From: Pteria penguin
Taxonomy: Eukaryota > Mollusca > Bivalvia > Pterioida > Pteriidae
Assembly: GCA_035048485.1 (NCBI GenBank)
Contig: CM068586.1
Location: forward strand, 53,931,667-53,995,666
Direction of reading: 5' to 3'
Length of the DNA: 64,000 nt
In this document: positions 42,901 to 57,900 of the stretch, one piece after another
How the letters are laid out: each line of letters begins with the position of its first letter
Numbering within the stretch: the first letter of the stretch is position 1
Notes under the pieces: generated by a model
Seen by the model: only the letters and a program-made list of their open reading frames with translations
Told to the model about the DNA's origin: nothing
Databases searched by the model: none
Position numbers and translations under genes: made by a program

Positions 42901-45900
42901 ACGACTCATCTAATTTTTATGGGCGATAGCGAGTGAGAGAAGGGTATGAGTCAAACTTGAGAGTCACGCACGGACTACTTGCATACAAAGATGCCTCTAT
43001 AGTCTTAAATAAGACAATGTTCACTTAAAACAGGAAGCCGGGCCACTCATTCATGTTTTCCTTTCCGTAGTTCTTGAGTTATCTGGAAAAAGGTAACTTA
43101 ACTTTTGCCGAACTTTGGAATTTCCTACTTCTTGACATATTACCACTTGACTATCGTACGCCGAGCTTGTATCAAGTTTCTCTCTACTTAGTTAAAAAAA
43201 GGTGACAATATGGTTATGAAACTTGTAACTTCCCGTTACTGAATTATAACATAGTTTCTCTCAGCTGACGAAAATGCGAAGTTGTGCTATCGGTAATTTG
43301 AGAAATCGGGTTTACCCAGTGACTCAGACGTGTTCCATGTAATATACCCGATTCATCCATCTACTGGATTTTACTTGTGTGTCTCCGGAATAGGAAGGTC
43401 GGGTATGCATTTTTTGTCCTTCCGTCCGTCCATCTGTCTCTGTGGCAAAATTCTAACGTGAGCTTAACTAGCTTTTTAAAAGTAAGAGATGAAGCTTTAT
43501 GGCTTAGTCTTTGATATATCATATGCGTATTCCTTTTGAAAAAACCCCAACTTTTTATGAATGTACGAGTTTTGATCTTGACTTTGATATTTGACCGACT
43601 TTTTAAAAATCTTAACTTTGGGCTTTGTAATGGGGTCATCGGTGCTCCACAAACACATCTTGTCGCTGATTTGAAAGAAATAAAAAAAAAAGCCCCATTA
43701 CTGTTACTATAGAATTTTTTGCTTTTTAAGCATGTCAAATTTATCTTCTGCCCTGTTTTCCTGTTCGATTCTTCAAACATTTTTTTAAAAAGGTAACTTC
43801 ACTGTTGCGAAATTGGACTACCTATAGCTGAGCAGGTTAAAATATATGCTGCAATGACACAGAATTTTGATACGGGAACGTAGGGGACATTTTGCCTTTG
43901 AGCATCCGAGTGTTTACCTATCCAAGTTTCCCAGGCCGATTTGATGATGTACCCACCTAAACTCGTGTCAATTGTGGCAATTACCGTGCTGTGTGTGAAC
44001 AGCCCTGCAGGCATCGACGCATTTATTACTATTATCATCACACCTTGGGAAAAATTGCTCAAAATCTACAAATGAAGATATTTTGGTGTCGCGAAATAAA
44101 AATAAAGGGTTTTATTATCGTAAGAGTGTAGTGTACACGAAAGCGTGGACGCTGACTGTTTTCTTAATGCGATACCTAGGAACGGAATCGTAATGTAAGG
44201 ATTGAGTGTGGAGCATTGATTTGATAATTGTAGTGAAAATGATAGAGGTTTTTTTTTCCAAGTATAGCAACACTTAGGTATCAACAGGTGTGTTCGTCTA
44301 TTACACCTTCCTAACTTTCTTTGCTAGCAGCACATTGTTTTCGTTACTATAAAACCGCTCAAATCTCTGAAATCCTTTTTAGTTTAAGTCAGTCCGTAGG
44401 AATAGTTTCACCGTATGTTTTTTTTTTCGGGGACAGGAGAGGGAAAAGATAGGGTGGTGATAGGTAGGAGAAAACGGGACGGGAGTGGATGGGTGGGTTA
44501 GGAATAGTTAGAGAAGGGGATAAGAGAGGGGTGACAGAAGAGGGGAGACAGATGGAACAGGGTAGGAAAGAGAGGTGAGAAAAGATTGGATACGGACGTA
44601 AAGGGGATGGGAGGAGTTAAAGATGATAGGAGAGGAGACACATGAGGTAGGATGACGGAGGTGAGTGGGACAGAGTAAGAGTGGGTATTCATACAGTGTG
44701 AAGGTATGTAAAAGGGACGGAGGGAGGGTTAGAGCTTTGTGAATGCCTCGCTTTACCAGAAGATTACTGACTTGCATGTATGACCAAAGAATAGTAGAGA
44801 AAAAAGACAGGCAAACAGAAAGAACGAGAGACCGACAGTAGACAGACAGAGAAACAGACATAGTTAGAGAGATGAGAAAGAGAGAGAAGTGTAGTAATTA
44901 CAGAGAGAGACAGACAGAGAGATAAAGAGAATGAGAGAGAGAAAGAAATGTAGTAATTACTGACCTACATGTATGACTAAAGTATAGTACAGAAAGACAG
45001 ACAGACAAAGACAGATAGTGTGTGTGAGAGAGGACTTCCTTGTTCGTTTTTTTATTGTATAATACATATTTAAACTGTTAGAATCTATAGATATATAAGA
45101 TGAGTCTTTTACCTGCACACCTTTTGTACAATCCTTTTGGCAGAGTGACGTCATTCAAACATAAGAGGTAAAGGTAAACAGCATTGTTAAAATCTGTAGG
45201 TGAGACAGAAATCGAGAGAGAAATCTTCCTTTGTCTGCAGACTATATAAGTTCAAGGCTGACAATAAAATTGAATGTGTATTGTTGGATTTGATGAATGC
45301 AGCAGACAACCAAGTCACTGTATAACAAAGAATTGCCTGTATCAAAGGTCTATTTATAGACTTCAGTGGTTTTAGGTGTATAAAGTCCATATATCTACTT
45401 GTGAAATTGGTCTAGTATGTCACGAGTATGGAGATGCCTCATACTCGCTGCTGTCCACAAAACAGACTAAGGTTACCATAAGATCTCCATAAGATCCTTG
45501 TCATTATTGTTAAGAAGATGCCCACTGACTTTTGGGTTTCATATTCAAGGGGCCCGAGTTGCTTTTATTTTGACGAAAGGTCCCACTTTAATGGGGAAGC
45601 CCTACGCAAATACTTTGTTTTAAAATGGATTGTAGGGGAATGTGTTTTTGGTCAGAGTGCAAAGTAACTGCAGTCTATCGATGAAGTCTTTTGTCTGATG
45701 TCAAATCTTTGTATTAGAAAATCTCAGCATTGGACGGTGATACAGACTTCATATTTTGCATGTAGTAAGGTATAATTAAAGAATCTCCCAGTGGAAGATT
45801 CCATTTATATTGTGTAAATTTTTGGTTTCAACTGGGGCCTGGTCATTGTAACCTGCATTTCATGCTAGAGTTATTATGAGATATTTCATTTAATTTCTTA

Positions 45901-48900
45901 TTCTTGCCATACTGCCTCAGTTATGGATAAGTCTTGTATTGATATGACTGCAGAAGCATCTTTATTAACTTCTTATGCTTATTACTTTGATTATAGGCAA
46001 GAACTGCGAGACCAACATCAACGACTGTGCCAACAATCCCTGTCACAATGGAGCAAAGTGCGAAGATGGCATTAACAGCTATACTTGCCGGTGTCAGCCC
46101 GGTTATTCAGGTAGGTCAGAGGTCACTCACAAAGGTCAATATTGCTCAAAAAAGAGGTCAGAATCTGAATTTGATAGGCAAATTAATTTTGTCTCATAGA
46201 TTTCATTTTTGAATCTAAATCTTGAAAAAGCAATGAGGCATTAACCTTTTAGTGTTTGGAAAATGACAAATCTTATATAGTGAAAGTTGGGTACTATAAT
46301 TTATGGACTTCATTGTGATATCAAAATACCACTGAATTCTCTCCCATAATATTCTTATCTGAGTTTTTCTCTTTCTGCGATGTAGGGAAGCACTGTGAAC
46401 AGAATGTTAATGAGTGCGAGTCCAATCCGTGCTTCAATGGGGGTGTGTGTAGAGATGGAATAAATCAATTTTACTGCGACTGTCCCCCTGGTTACTTTGA
46501 CGACATATGTTTGTCCAATGTCAATGAATGCAATAGCAATCCATGTTTGAATGGTGGTCGGTGCAAAGACGGCGTCAACAGGTGAGCATATTCGCGATTT
46601 AGATTTTGTCATCTACGATGGATAGTGACAATTAGGGATCACTTTTTGCTGTCTGTCTGTTTTCCTGGGAAAATAACAGTCTAGTCATCATGTATTTAGG
46701 CGCTATTGGTCACATAAAAGTTAGCTGATTTCTGGGCATCATACCTTATTTTATTTTGAATGCTAATTCCATTTGATGACTGTCTCTTATAGCTGTAGCG
46801 TATGGTTTCACATTTGGACTTTGTACCATTCATTTTTGAATAGTCAAGTGGAAAACTGTATAATTGATTTTGTTATGTTTCAATTTAAGTTTTAACTAGA
46901 TTTATATCTTTGAAAATGGATACAGGGAAATTCTAATTTCGATATGATACTTTTCAAGTTAGAAGCTTAGATTTCGAAAACTGAAACACTAATTCAATTA
47001 ATCATTATGTCGTGGCCTACAGGTTTGATTGTATTTGTGTGAATGGATATGAGGGAAGTCGCTGTGACCGGCAGACTAACGAATGTGACTCCAATCCTTG
47101 CCAACATCAGGGCAAATGTATCGACCAGCTTGGCTCCTACCGATGTGAATGTGTATCAGGATTTTCTGGTAAGACTCCGGGTCCCTTCACTGGGCCGATA
47201 ATATATGTAAATATAAACGTTCCTGCTGGAACAATTCAATCTTTCATTTACGTATGATTACCTCGAAATATTTGAATCTGATGTATTTGTACTAAGTTGT
47301 TACATTAACTGTCACGTGACTGTACTTAAATTCTCCATACTTGAGAAATCTTGTCTGCAGAGTGGATTTAATTACTACATGGAAAATCAATTTAGTTGCT
47401 CATCTCTTTCAAGGTTCAAATCCATGTTGGGGCGAGTTTGAAGCTTGCATGTGTACCTGACTAAGGTCAGAGGATTTTGCAGACTTTTGTGGTGTCCTCC
47501 ATTAGTGAATTTATTGTGGCATTAAACTTGAAATGAAAAGTACTTTTTATTGTTATTAGTTGAAAAAGGTACCATAAAAACCATTTATTAGCACAGCTGA
47601 TTTGTCAGGCATTTGATTTGCTAATAAGTGATTATACTATGGTATGATACAGGCACTTTGCCACTTTGATACATTGCCACTTCAAAATTGCCGGTTTGAA
47701 TTTCCTGATCTTGAATTTACGACTCGCGTTTGCGGTGCTCAAAATGATGTGCCTCAAATTCCTAAATCACCTCCTCAAATAATTCTTATTTAGAACCCTG
47801 GTGCATTTGTACAATGTAAGATATGATCTATCATTGAAGAGGATGGGTTCTGATTGTGTATTAAAACAAATCTCAAATCTGATATCATTTTAGGAGTTAA
47901 CTGTGAAATCAACATAGATGACTGCAAATCCAATCCCTGTGTACGGGGTAAATGTACGGACCATGCCAACAGCTATATATGTCACTGTGATACGAAATGG
48001 ACTGGAAAAAACTGCGACGTGGAGTTGGATCCGTGCTCACCGAATCCGTGTAGAAACAGAGCAATATGCAATGCTTCCTCTGACTACAGAGATTTCTCTT
48101 GCTACTGTCCACAAGGCTTTACTGGTAGGCACTGAGTAAACATAATGTCAGATAAGCAGTGGATGTGCTTTATTTACATATAGGAAATTTCATAGACAAT
48201 ACATGAATGTAAAGTGTCTCTTAATCTGTTCAAACCATTGCAAGAAAAGTTCATTCTGTTATCAGATATATAGAAACAGATTTCTAGCCGAGATAAGCTC
48301 CCTGTAATATTTATTAGTTTTTAAGCTAATTTTTTTTTTTAGAAAGATCATAAAATTTGTTGTAATTAATAAAAAATATATTTTTTCCAAGTTTAAAGAA
48401 TATGATGGGTCATTTTAATGGCAACATATAAATACTGTCATGGTAACAAGTTATAATTTTCAAGATTACATGTAATAAATTTCATGGGTACAAGTTTATA
48501 GTTTTCACTCTATTTGTCTCCTTATCAAGATTTATGTTTTAATATCAGTATGTCCGTTTCAAACACACCGACATAATTGCTTTACACTGTTCGATTTAAT
48601 TATGTAGGTCGTTACTGTGACGCGGATTACGATGAATGTCGGACGACCCAGTGTCATAATGGGGGGACCTGCCATAACCTCTACGGGTCTTTCAACTGTA
48701 CCTGCCCCCCAGGCTATGAAGGGACGTACTGTGAGAAAAACAAAGATGACTGCATTTCCTCACCGTGTCAAAATGGTGGAACTTGCTATGACAGGCTGGG
48801 AAATTACACATGTCTGTGTGTGGCAGGTTTCAGGTAAGTGTATTTGATCGAGCCCTTGGGATGCTTTCATCATATAATGTCTTTCTTATATAGAGAGAAC

Positions 48901-51900
48901 AGATATCTTTGAAAAAGTGAATTTTCATCAAACTAATCTTTTGAATTCATATATCGAACCCACTCATCATTATATTTACATGAAAACATCTTATGTTGCA
49001 GTGGCCACCATTGTCAGTATGATATCAACGAATGTGCCTCCAATCCCTGCGAGAACGGGGCGACCTGTAAAGACTATGTCAACTCCTACACTTGCAGCTG
49101 TAAGCCTGGATATAGTGGCACTCAGTGCCATCTCAATGATAATGACTGCACAGACAGGTGAACATCAAAATTTACTTCATTGTTATTTATACATACACAA
49201 TAGATGATTTTCATACGTCACATGACCCGACATGTTACTTTTTTACCGGGGGTTTTATTTTGACGTAAAGAATTAGATAGTGAAGTCACAATTTAAGCAG
49301 TAACGTCAAAGTAAAAATTAATAAATGATTTCTTTTACTGTCAACTCTTGATAACTCCAGCTCAGATGGTCTGTGAAAAATAGTTCGAGTAATTAACGAG
49401 TTCATATTCAGGATGTATATCAATATCAAGAAATTGGAATTTGAAATGATTGAGCCACTAAACCCATTGAGTATGCCACTTCTATCTTTGATGTATGAAT
49501 ACACAGATTACTCATTAAATTTTGATGATATTTTGTCACAGCTCTTGTTTGAATGGTGGTACATGTCATGATAAAGTGAATTCTTACACCTGTTCATGTC
49601 CACCTGGCTACCAAGGCAGCAACTGTCAAACAAAGATCTCGCCATGCGACTCCAATCCTTGTATGGAAGGTGGAACCTGTATCAATGATGTCAGTCTCAC
49701 CTCCTTCTCTTGCACATGTCCTTACGGCTTTACTGGACCACGATGTGAGGTAGGTTCACAATGTGAAATTGGTGGGGAGGGGGGGCTTAATTTTCAAAAA
49801 GCTCATATTAATTACTAACATCTTCTACAAACGTAATGGCTTCAGTTGTGGATGTCTCGAGAGAGATATAAGAATATAGATCCTTATTTTAAGTGCCGTG
49901 ATTTGAAAGATAAATTCAAAGATTTTCTTGAAATTACATCCCTATGAAATTGTAAATTTTTTCAATATATAGATAACACTGTTTGGCTATTGTAAAAAGG
50001 TTTAAAAAATTTTTATTCCATTCCACTAGAAAGAATTTGTTTTGAAGATGCCTTGATCTCTCTTTGCAGTCATTTACTGAATGGTGTAATAACAATCCAT
50101 GTATGAATTCTGGCACATGTTCTCAAGAAGTCAATGTGTACAAGTGTACGTGTGCACCTGGATGGACCGGCAGACACTGTGACATCAGAATGGTATCGTG
50201 TCTGGTCGCAGCTTCTTCAAAGGGTAAGATTACAACCACAAAACCATATACAGTCAAACTATTATAACTTGAAAGCCAAAAAGCTGAGAAAATCAGAGAA
50301 ACTAAGAAATTCCAGCCTACCAAAATAAAAAAAAGTGATTTCGAAGAGCCTGAGCAGTTCAAGTTATCAAAGTTCGCCTGTAAGTCCATCATGTGAAGGA
50401 AACATAAATATTGAAATATATTTTGAGTCAAACAATGAAACAACTTAATCTTATTCATTGTTCACATGACAAACCATATATTATTATACCTTCGAGTGGA
50501 CTTGAATAATAACAAAACATTGCAATGAATAACCGAAACTATTGACCCATAAATTGTCTGATTCTTCTCTGTTACATTTTAAGTTGTATGCTTCATTTGA
50601 GTTAGTTTTAAGTTAGCTTCATTTAACATAATTTCACATTCTTCTTAAAATTGCACTAGTAGATTTTGGTATTTATTTTTTTACGTAAAAATAAAACAAA
50701 AACTGATGGATAAAATCCTTATGGAGTATAAATCTAAATTATATTACAAATGTTACGTCAGACACTTGGAATGCATTTTGTTTCCATAACATAATTCTTT
50801 AAAATGTATACAGGATTTGTTCACATAAGTTTTGAAATTTTATCGATGCAAAATATAAACAGATTTTTTTCTCATTTTCAGGTGTAACTATAGATGAACT
50901 ATGCCAGAATGGGGGCACCTGTCACAACATTAGTAATACCCATACTTGTTCCTGTCTCTTGGGATACGAGGGCAGCTACTGCCAGCATGAAATTAACGAA
51001 TGTTTGTCGTCACCCTGCATGAATGGGGCAACCTGTCGAGACATGGTTGGTTCTTACAAGTGTGACTGCGTCAAAGGTTTTGTGGTAAGCGTTTAAGATT
51101 GTTGTTCCTGTGGTTTACCTTTTAAAAGAATTTTGAGTCGATCTACATGTTGCAAGGAAAATTTTAAGGTGTTTGAATTGGATCTTTCATGAATGTTTAA
51201 GTCTTTTGTATTTGAAATTGGTTTGAGGTTCATTTATTTGTAATTCTAAACAGATCTTAGAGATATTTAGGACAATTTGTGATTAAAATTTAAAGTGGAT
51301 TTTATTTTTCTGAAGATCACTTGGGCTATTCAGTGAAGATAAGGGAAGATAACGGAAGAGAAATTAGCCATTAGATGTTTGAAATTCAGTTTTCATAGAA
51401 ATTCATCCTGTCAGTAATTTACAAATGCATGTCAAAGTAATGCCTCATAAATTGATTTATATTTAAAAAACATCTTGCAGTGAAATCTATTAAAGTGTAC
51501 CTTTTCTCAATTATCAGTTCTGAACAGTTATATAACGATGTAATTTAACAGGGTGAGAACTGTGAACAGAATGAGAATAACTGCCGAGACAATCCTTGTC
51601 AAAATGGAGGAACGTGCCATGATTTGATTGATAATATGAAGTGCTCCTGTCCACCAGGCACACAAGGTCTATTTTGTGAATATAACGACAACGACTGCTT
51701 CACTGGAGCATGTCACCATGGTGGAACCTGTATTGATAAGGTGAAAATCCTTTGTTATTTATTTTTTCAGTAGGAAAATCGTGCTTTGAAAGCAGGGGTG
51801 GGACATAGGGCCACATAACTTGTCTTCTAATGAAGTATGTTTGCTTTAAAAAAATCGTTTAAGTCCGGATATGAATAAATTTCAACAACAAAAGTTATCT

Positions 51901-54900
51901 CTTTAAAAACAGTGTATCCCCTTCACTTTTGACATTTGGAATTTCAGATAATATTTTGAATTCCATTATCTTTCAAATATAGTGTTTCAAAGTTCAGAGG
52001 AAATGCTGTCTCTTAGTTTGCAGAAAAACGTGATTTCAAGGCAACAAATTAAGTCCTTTACATTTTATTCTGATTTTATATCATCAAATATTTTTCTTGC
52101 AATCTTTAACACATGGGTTTTTTCTTTTCTCAGGTGAATGGATTTATATGTAATTGCATGCCAGGATTTGTGGGCCAGAGATGTGAAGGTGACGTCAACG
52201 AATGTTTGTCCAACCCATGTGGCGTCCACAGCTGTGTCCAGCTTAACAATGACTACCGGTGTGATTGTAATCCAGGATTCACAGGTATGTATACTGTTTG
52301 TATACTATATGTATACTATATATACTATATACTGTATGTATACTGTATGTATACTATATATACTGTATGTATACTGACTGTATGTATACAGGTATGTATT
52401 GTAAACCATACTGGCTTTCACACTTAGTGAATCTGTTTATTCCATTTTTCAAAATCTGTCGCAGTGAAACTCATTACTTCAACTTTTCAAAGCAAGTCAT
52501 CAATATGTGCAGTTTGGATCCAGACTTGTTCAGTAAATTTCATGATATTATGTAATGACAAGAAAATGGGTAAGAAATGCAATATGAGTTGGCATCTTAC
52601 ATGGGGCTGTGATGCAGTCCTGATTTTGTTAGAAAGAGTTGGTTTGGTATCTTTGTATTTACCAGGTTATGCATTGCATAGGAAATGTTTAAAAGCGTGC
52701 ATGTGTGAACATAAAGTAGTTCAAGAGAATATCAAAGTAAATCTTTCTATTTATTGTTTTGCAGGTCGAAATTGCTCCCAGAGGATAGACTTCTGCAAAG
52801 ATCAACCATGCCAGCATGGAGGAACGTGTGTCAATGGACAGAAAGGTCCAGAATGCACCTGTACAGATTCATACTCTGGCCCCCTCTGTGATGTACTCAA
52901 GACGGCATGTAGCAACAATCCATGTCAGAATGAGGGAGTATGTCAGCCCATGGACAGAGGAACATATAACTGTATCTGTCCACCGGGAGTCGGAGGAATG
53001 AACTGTACTCAGGATATCCGAAACGAATGTGAAACTGAGCTACCAGCATGTCAAAATGGTGGACGGTGCATTGACAGCCTAGGTAAAAATACTGGAGATA
53101 GTTTCATTTCCTACTATAAGAATCATTTGGATGCTATTATAATGTATAGTAATTGATTATAGTGACTTAGGTTTGTCTTTCAGACTATCAACATTGTTCT
53201 TTTGAATCTGAAATTTTCGTTACATTGCTAGTATTTCCTCGTTGCGTCTCCATGTTAAAGATGTTCCGGGACGTTAGTTGTTGATATTCTTTCATCTTTG
53301 ATTCTTTTTCTTATTAAGAGTTGAAAATTAAACGATGGTACACAGATTTTGCTGTCACGACTTGGCCCGGTTATTCCGCAAAATGGCGTAAAACAACAAC
53401 AAATCGTGAAATGACCTTAGATTCCTCTCTCTTCTATTTTATGAACATAAAATTGCCATAAAATATCCCAGACTACTGTATATTTGCACCTACAGGTCTC
53501 TCCGCCTATAAGTCTGTAGGTTTTTTGGGACTTGAAATTTTGGAATTTGTCCTTGACTCGCCTATAAGTCTCATATATATGGTATCTTTTTACTAATTAA
53601 AGTTATGTTACAACAGCAATGCAAAGTCCTTTTCACATGATTCATTAAAAATGATGGATTATTTCGTACAGGGAAATACCAGTGTTACTGTCAGAGAGGG
53701 TTTACCGGAATATATTGTGAAATCAGGTCTGACTCTGCCACACCAGGGGTTGGTCAACCTCTTCCCACAACAGTCGGACCTCGCATAAGTTCATGTCCGG
53801 ATCCAACATGTCCTGCCAAGTCAGGAGACGGCATTTGCCAGGTGAGTTATATGGTCTAATTATTCCAGGTAGTGTTGTATTGGAGTTAACCAGAGGTTTA
53901 ATTTTGATAGACCAGTAAGAGGTGTGTAAATGAATTAATACGTATTTAAGTTGCATCAGTGCACTGATATGTAGTGTACAGTAATATTGATGAAATGGCA
54001 CAATTAAGTTCAAACACTTGGTAGGGGCAGGCGTGGTGTAGTGGTTAAGCGCTTGGGGCAGGCGTGGTGTAGTGGTTAAGCGCATGGCTTGCTGCGCCGA
54101 CGATCCGGGTTCGATACCCGGGTTGTGCCACTATGTTTAAGAGGTTGGTAACCTCCTGCTTCCATGTTGCGATGTAACTGAAATATTGTGAAAGCGACGT
54201 AAAACACCAATCAACTAACTAACTAACTAACAAACACTTGGTAGTTTTTACCGCTGCGTTTTAATCAGGTGGCTCCTTGATTTTTGTGCCTTAGATTTTG
54301 TTCAAAGAATGAAGAAAGCACAAAATATAGAAAAAATATATAACTGTGATGCTTAAGTAATATTAAAATCCACATTATGGTAATAGAACAAATAGTCAGG
54401 GAAAAGATACTTAAGTTTGCTTTTTTCTAAATTTATGTGAATTTTCACTCAAGAAAAGAATAATGATATTTCTCAGGAATCAGAAATATTATAAGCACTT
54501 TAAACCTCTGAAAATGTGCGATAGATTAAACTTGTGATTGTTTGATTAGTAATTATCCATTTCATTGTAAAAAGTATCCACTTTGTTGTAAAAAGTATCC
54601 ACTTCATTGTAAGAAATATATATGTACAAGTCATTTACTGACCAGGAATTGGATATCTGTAGCTTTGAATTTATTATGAATGTTTTACAATGTTTGCAGG
54701 ATGAGTGTAAAAGTTTAGAATGCCAGTATGATGGCGGAGATTGCTCTTTCGGGGTGCCTAAGCTGTATCAGAAGTGTCCAACTGCTCGAATGTGTTCCAA
54801 GCTCTATGGGGACGGAACATGCAACCAAGAATGCAATACCAAGGAATGTCTCTTTGACGGATTCGATTGCTTCTCTCAAAAGGATTGCTATCCCAATGGC

Positions 54901-57900
54901 GGACACACCTATTGTGATGCTTTGTATGGAAATGGCAAGTGTGATGAGACATGTAACATCCCAGAATGCAACTGGGATGGCACAGACTGCAGCAAGGTCC
55001 AGCATAGTCAATATGGTCTTTCAGGGACAATGATCGTAGTTGTAATGGTATCGCCGAGTGAATTTCTCAATAAAAGTCGAACCTTTCTCCGTACCATGGG
55101 AATGTTGCTGCGGGTTGTAGTGGACATTAAGAAAGATGATAAAGGACAATACATGGTGTATCCATGGCAACATGGAGAGAGTACAACAGGCAGACTGAAG
55201 AGATCCATCTTTGATGGGTGGAGTCACATGATCCATCGTTTTAGAAGAGCCTTCATTGACAATGACAATAAGCAAAATTCCAACGGGTAAGTAGGGACAA
55301 ATGGGGGATATCTTAAGTGTGTATGCTGCATTTTAAACGCGTTTGAAATCTGATTATTTTCTGGAAAAAAGACGGAAATATAGTTAATGGTTTACTTTAG
55401 ATTCTGAAATTTCCACCTCCACTTATAGAAAACTGGTTGCCACTTTATTTGAAATATCCTAAATCCTTCCATAGAGAAATAATTTCGAGCCAGTTTTGAA
55501 TGTCAAAAGTTTGATGATCGAGCAAGCTTGATGTCTACTTTTCCTGTTTATATGTTGTAGGACATTGGTACATCTAGTGATGGACAACACAGAATGTAAG
55601 AAATCCCAGACCTCCGGAAGCAAGTCTTGCATAGAGGATGTAGATACAGCCAAACAGCTATTGGCTAATGCTCTTTTGAATGGCTTCAACCCAGGTGTCA
55701 AAGTCGAAAGGATCTCAAGCAGTAAGTATGCAATTAAATGGAATTAATCCATTATCAAAGTGATTTCTAATTGATATATGAATATGAATTTTGTGATGTA
55801 ACAACACATTTTCAGTGTTTGTCTGAGGTATGGTTAGGTGTACAAGAATTGTGACATCGTCTGATGAAGCCATTTTTAAAGCTTAAATAGAAGGGTCAGT
55901 TTTGTTGTGTATCAAGGTGCTGGTTGTACCAACATAGCAGAACATTTTCTTGCTGGGGTTTTTTGCTATTTCGTTATATTTATGGTGGAAATGTTTTCCA
56001 TTTTAGGTGATGGATGTACTGACTGCACCACAGATGGTCCAGGTGATACCCCGAAAGGTTTCGAAATAATGTATATCGTAATCGCCATTGGAGGAATTCT
56101 GGTCATAGTGATCATTGTGATTCTTGTATTGTCCAGAAGAAAAGTGGCCAGAGGCATTACATGGTTTCCTGAAGGGTTCTTCAGCAGTGGTGGCGGTCCC
56201 AAGCCTGTAGCTCCCAAAGCCTCCAAAAGACGAGTTCCAGATGGAGAAGAAGTGAAGTAAGCATTTAGATTATGTGTATAAACATTATGATATTTTTATG
56301 TCCTATCACATTCAGTGACCACATATGACCACTGCAAGGTAATGTTGTTTTATCAACATCCTCGTGAAAATATTTTAAAATTGTTTTGAATATCATAGTG
56401 GTATGTGATACGATAATATGGTCGGGAACAGTGTGCACTTGTATAATCTTATTCAAGATTTGTTTTACAATAACTAAGGACAGTCAAACCAGGTTATTGA
56501 CTTTAAACTTAGTTTGGTTTGACCAATGAAAAACACTGTTACAAATGAATTTTGAAATATTATCCAAAATTAACATATATCTTTAGTGGAAATATTTATA
56601 TACATCTTACAAATTTTCATTTCTTTTCCTCGTTTGTAACAGTTGATATCCGCCAAACAATATATGTATTCTGTAGCGCATCCTTTTTTACTGAGAATAT
56701 TTATTGAAAATATTGCTTAAAGGTATACTGAATACAGTATTATTTTCAGCATCTCATTACTGACCTTTGAACTTTTGATTTTGCAGAAACACCAAGGGTT
56801 CATGCAACATGTATGATGGTTCCTCGCCACCATGGGAGAATGACGATGATGATGATGTAACAGAACACCGAGCTAAACGTAGCAAGGTAGCATTTATTGT
56901 AAATTTGTATTAGTAGTCCCCCACCGGTAAAACCAGAGGGAAGTATAGGTTTCCACTCCATCTGTCTGTCCATCTGCCTGAAACACTTTGCTGTTCCAAT
57001 GTTTTTTTGCAACAATTGAAATCACTGGCTTAAGATTTGGTATGTAGTGTTATATTACTGAATTACAGATGAAGTTCGAGCTTGGTCGTGATTGACCCAT
57101 TTTAGAATTTAGAGTTATGGCACTTCAATCTGATTAAAACCATATCTTTATTCCACTTCTCCATTTGTCCCATTGCGGATAAAGATCTCATGAAACCCTG
57201 TAAGAGTTCATGTTCTGGTGAACTCTGATGATGTCTCAGTCACAGAAACCATTATTTCCTGTAGCCAGTCAATGACTCAGCTAGGTACGTGATAGTGACG
57301 CAATATGTAACAAACACTGTTCAAAAACTACCTTGTGGGTCACACACTCTGTGGATGTTAATTTCTTTGCTAGGAATTTGAAGCCGATCCTCTGATTGGC
57401 TGAAAATCAAAGTTCACCAGAACATGACCGCTTACGGAGTTTCGCCAGATCTTTATCCACAATGGGACAAATAGAGAAGCAGATTAAAGATAAGGTTTTA
57501 ATCAGATTGATGGCACTTGGACCAGTAAATTTATGGAAACAAGTGGGGGACATCAGCAATAATCAGTATGCTTGTTGCTTCTGAATTCAGGACCACCCAG
57601 TATTTTCCTCCATAGATTTGATATGTTCATGATCTAGGTCTTTGACTCCATCCTTTGGTTTATTTCTTGAAAGGAAAACCAAGTCATGATAATCTGACTT
57701 GGGAGTGTAGCGACCTGAAGTAAAATCATTATTGGTGACATTTTGCTTATCATTTCAGATGGAGAATCAAAGTAAACATTTAGAGCAAATTCTGGATTCT
57801 GACCAAGACCACAGGCAGTGGACCCAGCGGCATCTGAATGCGGCAAACATTCCTAACCTTCAGAACGCCCTCACCCCCCCATATGACAGCGATAATTCCG

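Noticed and set aside
44508..44861. 117-codon Ser/Pro/Leu-rich frame on the - strand
   Set aside because: Opposite strand of a purine-rich low-complexity block.
52464..52764. Upstream open extension of exon w20
   Set aside because: The frame is open by chance; the acceptor at 52762-52764, the phase and family alignment place the exon start at 52765.
57396..57584. 62-codon frame in the intron before the ankyrin exons
   Set aside because: It lies mostly inside the right arm of the MITE and crosses its target duplication.
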